Below, piece by piece: positions 55,407 to 63,929 of a stretch of DNA of 64,000 nucleotides (the stretch's first letter is position 1; each line of letters begins with the position of its first letter). The stretch is from Hanleya hanleyi. Lineage: Eukaryota > Mollusca > Polyplacophora > Lepidopleurida > Hanleyidae. The notes beneath the pieces are model-generated. The model ran no database searches. It was not told the origin of the DNA and worked only from the letters and a program-made list of their open reading frames with translations. The position numbers were made by a program, and so were the translations under genes. The stretch covers positions 17,303 through 81,302 of the forward strand of contig JAVTVY010020524.1 in NCBI GenBank assembly GCA_036873755.1, given 5' to 3'.

Positions 55407-56706
55407 TTAGGTGGAGAAGTCACACAGCACGTTGCGCGCCTTGTCCACTTGAATGATGTTGTCAAACTCGGCGTAGCAGATCACATTGACGGTGCTCCGG
55501 AGGGCTCGTTGAAAGTGGATTTCCAACCGTAAATTGCCTTGCTTGGCCAGGGCCAGCTGATGGTCGTTCTCTAAGGTGGGGTCAGATCGAAACAGAACAA
55601 CGTGTATCCGTTCCCGTAGTCCTCCCGACTGATGAAATTCCCTTCGTCCTGGTTGATTTGACCGGTGGCTGTAAACAGGCTCTGATAGGCTCGAATGAAA
55701 TTCGCGCGCCCAAAGTTCGGGGTTAAGGCGGTGGCTGGCACCTGTTGTCCATCCACATGCAGGGCCACAAAATTAATGCCGAAATGTTTAAAGTCAAACG
55801 GATTCTCTGGGTAGGCTCCACTGAAACTGGTATTTTCCACACAGGCCAGGATAAATCGCTTGGGTAGTTCCCCCAGGAACAGGTTGTCTTTGTTGGCGGT
55901 CGTATTTCCAGCAGACACAGAGAACACTTTGGTTTGCACACGTCGGATAGGGTACTGGGCTGGTTTTGTTTCCAATGCTTTCATGTGTCCCAATTGAACG
56001 GCTGGATTCGGTTTCACTTTTCGGACATACAGGACTGCGTCTTCGATGACAATCTTATAGTCAGCTACATGCGCCTCTACGTTAGTGGCCATCAAGGCGA
56101 AGGTCGGAGGCGCTCGTATCAGTCGGATTTTGATGGGGACCTTGTTCAAGAGGTACCGGTCTTGCATGAACATGTCTGCGTGCAGTCGACCCATGAGATC
56201 CACCGAGACGCCGTTCGCGGTCAAAGCCTTCCGTCTGCTATATCCCGTGTTGTCGTTCTCGGCGCCCATGTGCTCGGCTTTTTCCTGGTAGAATAAAGCG
56301 GCTGTCAGTTGAGATTTTTTAGCCTCTCGTCCATGCGACAACAGCGTCTCGATGTAGGCTCGATAGGGGTACGTGTTGGTCGAGTCACTGATGAGTTTGT
56401 CGCTGAGAAATATATCCACCAGTGCAGCCAGAGATTCGTGGGGCCCACCGTTGCTTGGTCGGCGATTCTGGTGCCATCTCCATTGGTGATCTTGGCTTTC
56501 ACATACAAGTAGGTATGGGCTAAATCCACATAGGTCGTATCCGCATTACTGATGGTGAACTCGATGGGCCCTGTTGCGTTGATGCTGGACAGCGGAAGAT
56601 GCTCCACCCATAATCCTTGTTCGGCACTGGTCTGTGTGGGCGGGACGGTCCACAAATCAAATTCACTGTTGGTGGAGGGACAGGACTCGGCGTGGATCAA
56701 GGACAT
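55407..56706 (-). pseudogene. MCP: Double-jelly-roll major capsid protein of Polinton 2, two frameshifts
   Basis: ATG 56,704-56,706 (MSLIHAESCPSTNSEFDLW). The N-terminal frame includes TTYVDLAHTYLYVKAKITNG. Near 56,420 about 13 bp present in Polinton 1 are missing (around the SLFQQV codons), which shifts the frame into 56,419-55,571. Near 55,575 a 1-bp change ends that frame at FDLTPP, while the remaining C terminus (VNVICYAEFDNIIQ, then NVLCDFST) is readable in a third frame to 55,407. It is otherwise well conserved with Polinton 1. Confidence 0.9.
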
Positions 56707-56709
56707 GTT

Positions 56710-57114
56710 TTAAGAAAAGATATCCCGGGTCTTCGATGTGCGTCGTCGCTGGGTCGGTCGTCGACTGGTGCGTGGTCTCGGTGGGGCAGCTCTTTTATTC
56801 CCTACGGTGCGTTGTGCTTTGGCCACCAAGACGCCTCCCGCTTCTTTGGCCCGCCGTTTCAAGGCTTCTTTGGGTGCCGTACCCCCCAAGACATCTCCGG
56901 CCACTTGCAGTCCACTGCGTACCGCTTGTTTGCCGATTGCTTTCACCCCACGCGTCACCAAGGGCAGGAACGTTTTGACGATGCTCCTGAGTATGTTCCC
57001 CAGTCCATGTCCACGTTGCATGCGTGCACCACTAAACACCGGAAAGCCACCCCCGGCCTGTTGGGCATAATAGTCCATATAGCTGCGTGCATCGCACTCG
57101 TAAGGCACCTTCAT
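56710..57114 (-). CDS. Small basic virion-type protein (134 aa), Polinton 2
   Basis: Homologue of 37,375-37,797 with the same SGARMQRGHGLGNIL core, amphipathic segment and Arg-rich tail (RPRTSRRPTQRRR). QAGGG near residue 20 fits an adenain-type cleavage site. The start codon overlaps the mCP stop (TAATG at 57,112-57,116). Intact. Confidence 0.82.
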   Translation of the reverse strand: MKVPYECDARSYMDYYAQQAGGGFPVFSGARMQRGHGLGNILRSIVKTFLPLVTRGVKAIGKQAVRSGLQVAGDVLGGTAPKEALKRRAKEAGGVLVAKAQRTVGNKRAAPPRPRTSRRPTQRRRTSKTRDIFS

Positions 57115-57902
57115 TATGCAAAGTGGGGAGCACGTGCTTGTCGAAAATGAAGTGTCAGCACCACTTTCCCGCGTTGGAATGCCACCGGTCGTCCCGTGTC
57201 ATCTCTTATATCCACCGTGATCGTGTTGATGTGGGTTTGTCGTACGGGCAGGTAGAGCATGTGGGTGAAACTGTGGGTGACTTGATCGCCATACTTATTT
57301 TTAATGGGGACCACCCGTAACAGAGGTGTGTTGATATCGCTCACGATGTGGTTGTCCACCACGTCCGAGTAGACGTAGAGTCCGTACATACCCGACTTCA
57401 TATCCATCGGGATCTCGCCATGGTGTTCGGTGGGACCAGCGAACGTCTGTAGATCGAAACCCAGCATTTGCTGTAGGATAGGACTCAGTACGACACTCGC
57501 GTTGGCGGTGACGGTAAGCTGTGCCTTGTCGTTGTGTGCGTTGTAATCGAAGTCCACGTGATTCTTAAAGGGATAGGCTTGGATGGGTTTTGAACTATTC
57601 GTGACCTGCCGTAGAGCCTTATAATGCAACAGTCTTGACAGCCCACTGATGAACTCCTTGGGAGTATCGTATTGGCCTTCGGGGAGGGTAAGTCGGGTGT
57701 CTTTTCCTTCGTAGGTCACCTCGTACCACACTTCATTGGCTCGCACGTTGTACCACGAGTAAGGGTACTGAATATCCACCAGTCCACATTCCCACCGGCC
57801 AGGTAAATGCAACGGTTGTGGTAATTGAGTCACGTACTTGGCCACGGTGTTGTCAGGAAACACATCCAGCGAACTGTTACTGGGTAGGGTGAGGTAAAAC
57901 AT
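57114..57902 (-). CDS. mCP: Minor capsid (penton) protein, Polinton 2
   Basis: 262 aa, intact, with ATG at 57,902. It has the features of Polinton single-jelly-roll minor capsid proteins: an N-terminal MFYLTLPSNSSLDVFPDNT, GRWECGLVDIQYPYSWYNV, a helical ILQQMLGFD, and the C-terminal SFTHMLYLPVRQTHINTITV with DIRDDTGRPVAF and VVLTLHFRQ. It would form the capsid vertices. It shows what was lost from the corresponding gene of Polinton 1. Confidence 0.88.
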   Translation of the reverse strand: MFYLTLPSNSSLDVFPDNTVAKYVTQLPQPLHLPGRWECGLVDIQYPYSWYNVRANEVWYEVTYEGKDTRLTLPEGQYDTPKEFISGLSRLLHYKALRQVTNSSKPIQAYPFKNHVDFDYNAHNDKAQLTVTANASVVLSPILQQMLGFDLQTFAGPTEHHGEIPMDMKSGMYGLYVYSDVVDNHIVSDINTPLLRVVPIKNKYGDQVTHSFTHMLYLPVRQTHINTITVDIRDDTGRPVAFQRGKVVLTLHFRQARAPHFA

Positions 57903-57935
57903 GGCGACTGAGCTGTCCTGTTGCTGCTGTTGGTT

Positions 57936-58784
57936 TTAATAGGTCTTCCAGGCCTTGGGCGGTTGTGTCCGGCGTCGTGTTCGTCGCGTTGACTTGCTAC
58001 GTGTCACGGCTCTGGAGATGTGCGGTGTCTTGATCAAGGGTGGTTTTTTATAGGCGCGAAAAGAAGGTGCCCGTTGTGGTGGTGTTTTGGGGGGTGACTC
58101 CGGTTCCCATTCGGATTCCCAAGAAGGTAGTGGGCCACTCGGCGATTGCTGGGTTTGCTGCATAAAGGCCCAGCGGTGGGGGTTCCCCACCAATTCTTGT
58201 GGTACATGCATGTCTTTCAAGCCTTGAGCGAAGACCGCCCATCCTCGAGGATCCGTGTGCGATCTGCGTTTACGCATCAGGTCATTCACTAAATCCGTCA
58301 TGTGGGTGCCGGGGACCACCTGATTCTGTACCAGGAGTTCGCCTTTATCATTCCAAGTCATGTTAGGATTCTGTTTCATCCGTTGTAATACCAGGCCAGC
58401 TTGTTTCTTGAACGAGGGAGGTACACTCTTCAGCACTTCGTCTTCCACCCACTGTGGGGCTGTGGGGGCTACCTCACCCGGCTGTTGGAACGGTGCTGAG
58501 GTCAGCGGTCTGTCACGTGGTGGTGGTGGTGGTGGTGGTGGCGGTGGTGCTGTTGCTGAGGTAGACAGAGTTTTGTATTGGTCCATGAACGTCATGTACC
58601 GTTGAAGCGTCTCATTGTACCGTTGTACTTTCTCACTGTCGCTTAACCCCGGTCTCTGTAAGATCTGTTGCATCTCTCCATCGAGGGTGTGTATGGTATT
58701 CACCGTAGGTGGGACAGGGTAGGGAGATTGGAGGTTTTGCAGGAACCGTGGTTCGACGAGGACCATTTTTTTCGTGTGGTTCAT
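57936..58784 (-). CDS. 282-aa virion-associated protein, Polinton 2
   Basis: Intact. Segments: KKMVLVEPRFLQNLQ at the N terminus; a helical region (GEMQQILQRPGLSDSEKVQR); a P10 run; a central conserved block with VPPSFKKQAGLVLQRMKQNP and HMTDLVNDLMRKRR plus RGWAVFAQGL; and a basic C terminus (RSKSTRRTRRRTQPPK). This two-part pattern is common in invertebrate Polintons next to capsid genes, but I know no proven function. The start overlaps the stop of the 113-aa gene (ATGA, 58,781-58,784). It was deleted entirely in Polinton 1. Confidence 0.75.
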   Translation of the reverse strand: MNHTKKMVLVEPRFLQNLQSPYPVPPTVNTIHTLDGEMQQILQRPGLSDSEKVQRYNETLQRYMTFMDQYKTLSTSATAPPPPPPPPPPRDRPLTSAPFQQPGEVAPTAPQWVEDEVLKSVPPSFKKQAGLVLQRMKQNPNMTWNDKGELLVQNQVVPGTHMTDLVNDLMRKRRSHTDPRGWAVFAQGLKDMHVPQELVGNPHRWAFMQQTQQSPSGPLPSWESEWEPESPPKTPPQRAPSFRAYKKPPLIKTPHISRAVTRSKSTRRTRRRTQPPKAWKTY

Positions 58785-59122
58785 TGTCGGCCGAAGAGTC
58801 CACCCAATACCGGACCCAACACGGAAGCAGCCAACGGTGCTAAGATGGCCCCGAGAAAGCCGCCTTTCTGTAACACCTTTTTCTTTTGTGTTTGAGGGAC
58901 CCGCTTGTGGACTAGGGTTCGGAGACCTGTTTTATGCTTGGCCAACTTGGTCTTCTGAGCCGGAGTCAGTGGTACGTTGCCTTTTAACAGGTTGTACCCG
59001 ATCTCGCACAGACAGCGTACAAGGTCAGGGTCCGCACCGCATACAATGGTTCGGACTAACTCGGGTGGGACCGTCTTCAATACACGGAGCGTGGGAGCGT
59101 GCTTCCGTACTCGCGCAGACAT
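58781..59122 (-). CDS. 113-aa protein with hydrophobic C terminus, Polinton 2
   Basis: Intact. Basic helical N-terminal domain (MSARVRKHAPTLRVL, DLVRCLCEIGYNLLKG), Lys-rich middle (KTKLAKHKTGLR, QTQKKKVL), then QKGGFLGAILAPLAASVLGP and a short GGLFGRQ. A protease-like site (QKGG) precedes a hydrophobic, Gly/Ala-rich tail that could act on membranes if released; this is inference. The N-terminal 47 residues survive in Polinton 1 at 38,042-38,182. Confidence 0.78.
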   Translation of the reverse strand: MSARVRKHAPTLRVLKTVPPELVRTIVCGADPDLVRCLCEIGYNLLKGNVPLTPAQKTKLAKHKTGLRTLVHKRVPQTQKKKVLQKGGFLGAILAPLAASVLGPVLGGLFGRQ

Positions 59123-59264
59123 CCTGTACAGCTAATGCTAGAACCCACAACTCTGCTCTTTTTATCTACTTCAGAGAACCTGCTGTGGTATTCATTCTTT
59201 TTATTATTCCCCATCATCAAACACACAGACCCCAGCTGGGGGCGCCACTGTGGGTGTGTTTACA

Positions 59265-59873
59265 TTATTTTTGCAAGTACACGTGGTGGGTCTCTCCGGG
59301 AAAGATGCCGGTCCGTAGTCGAAGGTGGTCGGGGGTGGCTTGCTTGAGGTCGAAGAGCATATACCCGTGCTGAGGGGTTGTGGCATCTTTAAAGGATTCC
59401 AACGCAAACGGTGTGCGGCCGGGATATATCTGTCTCGCCAGGTGCAGCAGTTGAGTGGTATCTCTCGGGTGTTTGAAGACCACCAGGTAGTGGGCATTTA
59501 AGCTGATGTTCCTATGTTCTTTGTTTTTACTGAACAGATTCTGCACAATGTAGATGATGCTGAGCCGTCGATGATGGCTGCCTTTGGTAAAGAGTTGGGT
59601 CACCCGACTGTCCGTCTCCGCCATGAGATCATCCAGAACCAGCAAGGTGTCGGGTTCCAAATCGGCCAGGCTGGGTAGGCCTTCCACGAACGTGATGTGG
59701 GGCATTGCTGCATACGCTGCCTGCCATTCTCCGTAACACCACACGACTCGGACAATAGGTGGGGTGATCATGCTGTCGGCGTGTTGAAGGAGCTTCCGGA
59801 CGAAGTGCGTTTTGCCGAAGCCCGTCGGTCCTGCGATGAGACACGTGAAGGGATGCTGCCACCGTGGGTCCAT
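59265..59873 (-). CDS. ATPase: A32-like/FtsK-HerA packaging ATPase, Polinton 2
   Basis: 202 aa, intact, start MDPRWQHPFTC at 59,873. Walker A is AGPTGFGKTHF and Walker B is TLLVLDDLMAE. The SRVTQLFTKGSHHRRLSII block is shared with Polinton 1. The Walker A Phe (GFGKT instead of GSGKT) is unusual but keeps the Gly-Lys-Thr core. Confidence 0.93.
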   Translation of the reverse strand: MDPRWQHPFTCLIAGPTGFGKTHFVRKLLQHADSMITPPIVRVVWCYGEWQAAYAAMPHITFVEGLPSLADLEPDTLLVLDDLMAETDSRVTQLFTKGSHHRRLSIIYIVQNLFSKNKEHRNISLNAHYLVVFKHPRDTTQLLHLARQIYPGRTPFALESFKDATTPQHGYMLFDLKQATPDHLRLRTGIFPGETHHVYLQK

Positions 59874-60400
59874 GGTTCGACGTGTATCCGTTGTCGTGGT
59901 AACCCGCTCTTGTAAATTTCGTACGAGTGAACTGGAGTGGTGGTGGGTACAACGTCGGTCGTCGTTGTCTGTACACTGTCAGGGATGATGATGATGGGGG
60001 TGGGTACAACGTGGGTGGTCGGTTCACTGTGAGGGATGAAATCCGGTGGGTCTTGAGACGTAGTGGATGTACTTGGTGTAGGTGTGGAGCTTACACTCGA
60101 CGACGTAGTGGATGTACTTGGTGTAGGTGTGGAGCTTACACTCGTTGTGGCTTGTACACGGGGTGTGGTGGTGGTGGTGGTGGTGGTGACTGGGCTCGAT
60201 ACGACTGGTGCTCTCTGTAGACCAGTTTCACTGATGGCTGGTGTTCTCAGTTGGTTAAGTAACGTGCTGACATAGGCTACGTCGTAAAACACACCTCCGT
60301 ACAACACACTCAGCAGGGTTAGCAATAGCACCCCAAAGCCCACTTGTGCTTTGCGCGTTTTGGGAGACGCTGTGTTCAGAGGCAGCTGCTGTTTGTCCAT
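59768..60400 (-). CDS. Membrane-anchored Thr/Ser-rich protein, Polinton 2
   Basis: Start at ATG 60,398-60,400 (MDKQQLPLNTASPKTRK), chosen by alignment with Polinton 1. One hydrophobic segment (VGFGVLLLTLLSVLYGGVFY) is followed by a Thr/Ser-rich stalk with two near-identical SSVSSTPTPSTSTTS repeats. The reading frame overlaps the ATPase start by about 105 bp; the last part may not be conserved. Confidence 0.72.
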   Translation of the reverse strand: MDKQQLPLNTASPKTRKAQVGFGVLLLTLLSVLYGGVFYDVAYVSTLLNQLRTPAISETGLQRAPVVSSPVTTTTTTTTPRVQATTSVSSTPTPSTSTTSSSVSSTPTPSTSTTSQDPPDFIPHSEPTTHVVPTPIIIIPDSVQTTTTDVVPTTTPVHSYEIYKSGLPRQRIHVEPWTHGGSIPSRVSSQDRRASAKRTSSGSSFNTPTA

Positions 60401-60450
60401 AGCACTGTGGTCGGACGTGGAATGAAGGAGGACGGCAGTGGTGTCTGGCT

Positions 60451-61524
60451 TTATAGTCGTTTCACCTGGTTGGCCGCGACCCAGGAATTGAAGGAACTGG
60501 GCCAACCTTGCCATTTGACGAAATGAAACAGTTTGCCACGTCGACGTTCCGTTTTCAAAATCTGCTCCACCGTGTAGTAGTCTTGCTGTGTTTTTACAAC
60601 AGGCTGTAATTCCGTCTCGTAAAACGTCCCCAGCAACGTTTCCCCTTGGAGATCTTCCAGTTCATAGACTCGCCGCTGTCGGGGTAGGCGCCGTTTAATC
60701 AGGAAGTGCTCATCGCTCCAGTTGGGCAAGTAACTTTTCTCGAACTTGCCCTTGACTTTAATGATCCGTACAGGGTCCCCGACCTTGTACACCGCCTTCG
60801 TCGTTCGCTGCGATGGCCTGGGGTACAAGACACGCCGAACTTGGGCTTCATTGCGTTGGGTGACGGTAATGGGGGCTCTCTCTATACTCCGGTGATAGGC
60901 TCGATTGTAACCCCTCACCAGTTTCGGGAGAACATCGATGTACCGCCTTGTATTCTTATAGGTGAAATATTTATACATGCGGCCTTTGAATGTCCTGTTG
61001 AACCTTTCCACCACGGAAGCCTTGGTCTCGTTGTACGTATGGAAGAAAAACACCTTCTGTTTCTTGAGAAAGGCTTGGAACGGTCTGTTGAGGAATTCCG
61101 TGCCTTCGTCGGTTTGCAAATATAAAGGTTTGCGCCCGGTCTTGAAGATGTCTTTGAACGCCGCTATGAGATTTTCCCCCGTTTTCGTCCGGATGGGTAC
61201 CACCCACGCATACTTGGATAGGATATCGATGCACGTCAAGATATACCGATTCTCATCGTTGTGTTTGGCAAAGGCGCTCATATCGACCAAATCCGCTTGC
61301 CATTGGGCATCTATTCCTCCCACGATGACCCGGTTTCGTAGAAAATGGCGACGGACAGATCGATGTAAGGTATAGGTGTCTTGTCTTCTTAACCAATCTC
61401 GGACTTGGGCACGTTGTATCCCCTGGGGTTTGGCCGCTCGATAGAGAGCCGACAATGCACTATAGGCCGCCGGACTGTCGGGACTGTAGTATAAGTTATC
61501 CAGCACCTCCTCCCAGCGCTTCAT
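60451..61524 (-). CDS. INT: rve-type integrase with chromodomain, Polinton 2, intact
   Basis: 357 aa from ATG 61,522-61,524 (MKRWEEVLDNLYY). The N-terminal region is DNA-binding-like (SPAAYSALSALYRAAKPQG, RDWLRRQDTYTLH). The catalytic core has D in LTCIDILSKYAW, D in LQTDEGTEFLNRPF and E in SVVERFNRTFKGR; the D-E spacing of 35-36 fits DDE integrases. The C-terminal chromodomain-like segment has YYTVEQILKTERRRGK and HFVKWQGWPSSFNSWV and may guide insertion by binding modified histones (family knowledge). No breaks are seen. Confidence 0.93.
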   Translation of the reverse strand: MKRWEEVLDNLYYSPDSPAAYSALSALYRAAKPQGIQRAQVRDWLRRQDTYTLHRSVRRHFLRNRVIVGGIDAQWQADLVDMSAFAKHNDENRYILTCIDILSKYAWVVPIRTKTGENLIAAFKDIFKTGRKPLYLQTDEGTEFLNRPFQAFLKKQKVFFFHTYNETKASVVERFNRTFKGRMYKYFTYKNTRRYIDVLPKLVRGYNRAYHRSIERAPITVTQRNEAQVRRVLYPRPSQRTTKAVYKVGDPVRIIKVKGKFEKSYLPNWSDEHFLIKRRLPRQRRVYELEDLQGETLLGTFYETELQPVVKTQQDYYTVEQILKTERRRGKLFHFVKWQGWPSSFNSWVAANQVKRL

Positions 61525-61552
61525 GGTGACACAATGATGATGCACCCTGGCT

Positions 61553-62022
61553 CTATCGTTTATTTATAACGGGTATATCTTGGGCCGGAGTTTCGTTCTG
61601 ATTTTCTTCATTGGCTTTCACAGTGTCCATGGGCAATGACCAGTCCAACTCGTCTGATGACCGCTTGATAAGCACTTCATCCACATCTACCACGGCATCT
61701 TCCAATGCAGACCATAGATCAGGGAGAAGGGTAAAATGCACTGTACCCCCATCTAGCCGAGCCAATTGAGCAAAGAAAGGGCCGCGTCGGATGTACACAT
61801 CGTGACACAAGTGGATGAGATCGCCGTCCAGTTCACCAGACAACACCCGTTTGAATTTGGTCCAGCCCTCTCGGGACAGACGAATGTGAGCCGGGCACGG
61901 TTGTGTAGGGTCCGCATCACAGATGTCTCCCACCTCCTCCATGATATCGACCGTATCCGCATACACGTGCAGGAAAACCTCGGGGTCAAGCTGAGATACG
62001 CCAGTATCATATGCTCCGCCAT
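61553..62022 (-). pseudogene. PC4-like protein a, Polinton 2, one frameshift
   Basis: ATG 62,020-62,022 gives MAEHMILAYLSLTP. A 1-base shift near 61,980 leads into the frame with EVFLHVYADTVDIMEEVGD, RLSREGWTKFKRVLSGELDG, DVYIRRGPFFAQL and HFTLLPDLWSALEDAV. It ends at a stop overlapping AATAAA (about 61,558), a likely poly(A) signal. Homologous to Polinton 1 40,659-41,342. Confidence 0.68.
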
Positions 62023-62095
62023 GGTCAGTACGTGAATGGTACCAGAGTTGACTGTTTCTCGTATTTATAGGGACAACCCCGTGAGATCAAAAGGA

Positions 62096-62940
62096 TCAGG
62101 TGGTCATATCACTGGGCTGGTTGAGTGTAGCCGGGTAATCAATGGCATCGTCGTCTGGTTCATGTAGTTGTTCATTGGGTTCTGCAGCCGATTCTCTCAG
62201 GGCACGAGCCCACTCCAACTCATCTGATGACCGCTCGTCCGGTGTAAACAGCTGGTCCACGATTGACACCACTTTCTCGAAGGCTGTCCACAGAGCGGGG
62301 TCTAGGGTGAAGCCTCGCGTGGGGTCTTGGTAGCGGCCCAGACGTGGAAAGAAAGGTCCACGGTATACGTAGATGGCATTGTCTATGTGGATGACGTGTC
62401 CATCGAGCTCGCCGCTCAACACCCGTTTAAATTTGGTCCAGCCGTCACGAGGTAGCGTCACCGTATTCGATACGGTCTCAGCGGGCGACCAGCAAACTCC
62501 ACGGTCGTCATTTACATCTGACGACGATACAGCTCACCAATCTCCAATGTAATAGTTGTCACAGCGAAACAGCTCACCAATTACCAGTATACGAGTTGTC
62601 AGAGCATTTCCATCATAGCTCTCTAGATTTGTATCTAATACCGCTTATGCCGGTGCTAGGGGCCGTGTGGTCATATCATCCAAGTTGCCACATGAACAGG
62701 TACAATAAAAACGTACCTGAGATACAACACATATCACGAATCGTTAGATTCTTGGTATGTGCTTAAGAATAGGTTAACCAGAAGACTATTCTGTGAAGTC
62801 ATGTGACGCAGTCAGTATGTCGGCACCTCTTCCCACTTCCCTTATATGTGTTGTAATTCCACCAGGGTGACTTTATCTTCATAGACGTGTAACCCCACCC
62901 GGGGTGTAAGGGGCAGGTTGGCTCGTAGGACGGGTGACAT
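62096..62940 (-). pseudogene. PC4-like protein b, Polinton 2, split by a 355-bp insertion
   Basis: The first 28 codons (62,940 to about 62,860; MSPVLRANLPLTPRVGLHVY) and the rest (about 62,503-62,096; WTKFKRVLSGELDG, IYVYRGPFFPRL, GFTLDPALWTAFEKVV) align with Polinton 1 40,659-41,342 but are separated by the interspersed repeat at 62,504-62,858. The C-terminal tail is acidic (LHEPDDDAIDY). Confidence 0.72.
62504..62858. mobile_element. Interspersed repeat of about 355 bp inside PC4-like gene b
   Basis: Nearly identical to 13,166-13,518, with the same ends (GTCATTTACATCTGACGACG ... CTTATATGTGTTGTAATT). Gene sequence resumes on both sides. An ATT or AATT repeat at the junction may be the target duplication. 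Confidence 0.88.
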
Positions 62941-63008
62941 GCTTGGTCCAATGTCGAACGGTGAATGACACACACTCTGTCTGACCCTCGTATTTATAGT
63001 CCCCACTG

Positions 63009-63161
63009 TCAATACCACAGCGCCAGGGCCAATAGGGCACAGACTAGTGTGAGGCCAACCAGCCGGCGCTGGTTCCGGCGTGAGCGCTCCTGGTCCATAG
63101 CGCGAGCATCAAGGATGGCTGTCATAGTCCAGTAGTGATGAGTGATGGCACGCCTCTCCAT
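63009..63161 (-). CDS. 50-aa small membrane protein, Polinton 2
   Basis: ATG 63,159-63,161 (MERRAITHHYWTMTAILDAR). A charged, Arg-rich middle (RSRRNQRR) is followed by a C-terminal hydrophobic helix (LVGLTLVCALLALALWY) directly before the stop, a tail-anchor pattern. The start codon abuts the stop of the upstream ORF (TAGATG). Unrecognised family. Confidence 0.55.
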   Translation of the reverse strand: MERRAITHHYWTMTAILDARAMDQERSRRNQRRLVGLTLVCALLALALWY

Positions 63162-63335
63162 CTAGTGCACTCTGTGGAGGACCGCTTCTGTGAACTCGTT
63201 CAGGATCTGGCGTCGTCCCTCGTTGTCATCGCCATCTGCAAACATGGACCCGACCACTGCTCGGTAACCCGTGAATGAATTCACCGCGGTGGCATGCTGT
63301 AAAATGCGAGTCGCACAGGGCTGGATCTCCGTCAT
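63162..63335 (-). CDS. 57-aa hypothetical protein, Polinton 2
   Basis: ATG 63,333-63,335 (MTEIQPCATRILQHATAV), ending EFTEAVLHRVH at 63,162. Predicted helical, no family recognised. It ends directly at the start of the next ORF, which supports a coupled pair. Confidence 0.5.
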   Translation of the reverse strand: MTEIQPCATRILQHATAVNSFTGYRAVVGSMFADGDDNEGRRQILNEFTEAVLHRVH

Positions 63336-63540
63336 GGCTCTGTAGAAATGAAGGTGTGTGATCCCGAGAGACGTGTTTTATAGACCATGTCACACATGCG
63401 CGCCTAGACGTCGGGTGTAGTCCGTGATACGTACTATTCTGATGGGTTAGTCCAAAATAGAGAGCAACAACAACAACACAGATTACAGATCAATCCTTTT
63501 ATTATGCGTGAACATCATAGGAATGCATGTTCTGACCTGT
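63336..63540. other. Intergenic region between divergent genes
   Basis: No ORF. The minus strand has a TATA-like TATAAAACACG at about 63,375-63,385 (TTTTATAGAC on plus) upstream of the 57-aa ORF. Confidence 0.4.
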
Positions 63541-63760
63541 CTGTGGGGTTTTTCCACAATGGCGGTCACCTTCCGGCATTAGCCGCCATTAGCCGCCATT
63601 TCCCCACAATGGCGGCCACCTTCCGCCATTATCCGCCATTTTCCAACAATGGCGGTCAGACAAGTCTGGACATGTCCAAACGTCACGCTCCATTCACCCA
63701 AACCGGAAGTGACGTCATTTTTACATCCGGGCACTTCGCGTCTGCGCCTGCATTGAGGTA
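63541..63760. promoter_or_regulatory. ATGGCGGC (YY1-like) cluster with CRE/ETS sites
   Basis: CACAATGGCGGTCACCTTCC, GCCGCCATTAGCCGCCATTT and CACAATGGCGGCCACCTTCC type sites, about seven in 120 bp on both strands. AAACCGGAAGTGACGTCATT (ETS plus CRE) follows at about 63,700, then TTACATCCGGG, which also occurs near the Polinton 1 termini. Presumed control region of the gene at 63,930. Confidence 0.55.
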
Positions 63761-63876
63761 TGCATGAGGGTGTTCATGCGCGCGCGCGCAATGCCGCTCA
63801 GTCGTACACCAGTACACCAGTCTCGATCCTCGACTTGGGGTAGAGTGTGCTAAAACTAGATTACCAGCTAGCGTGC

Positions 63877-63884
63877 TATAAAAG
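63877..63884 (+). promoter_or_regulatory. TATA box of the rightward gene
   Basis: TATAAAAG, 53 bp upstream of the ATG at 63,930. Confidence 0.6.
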
Positions 63885-63929
63885 GGAAGCGGCCTGGCCG
63901 TTTCATCAGACACTCTGTCAACCACCAAG

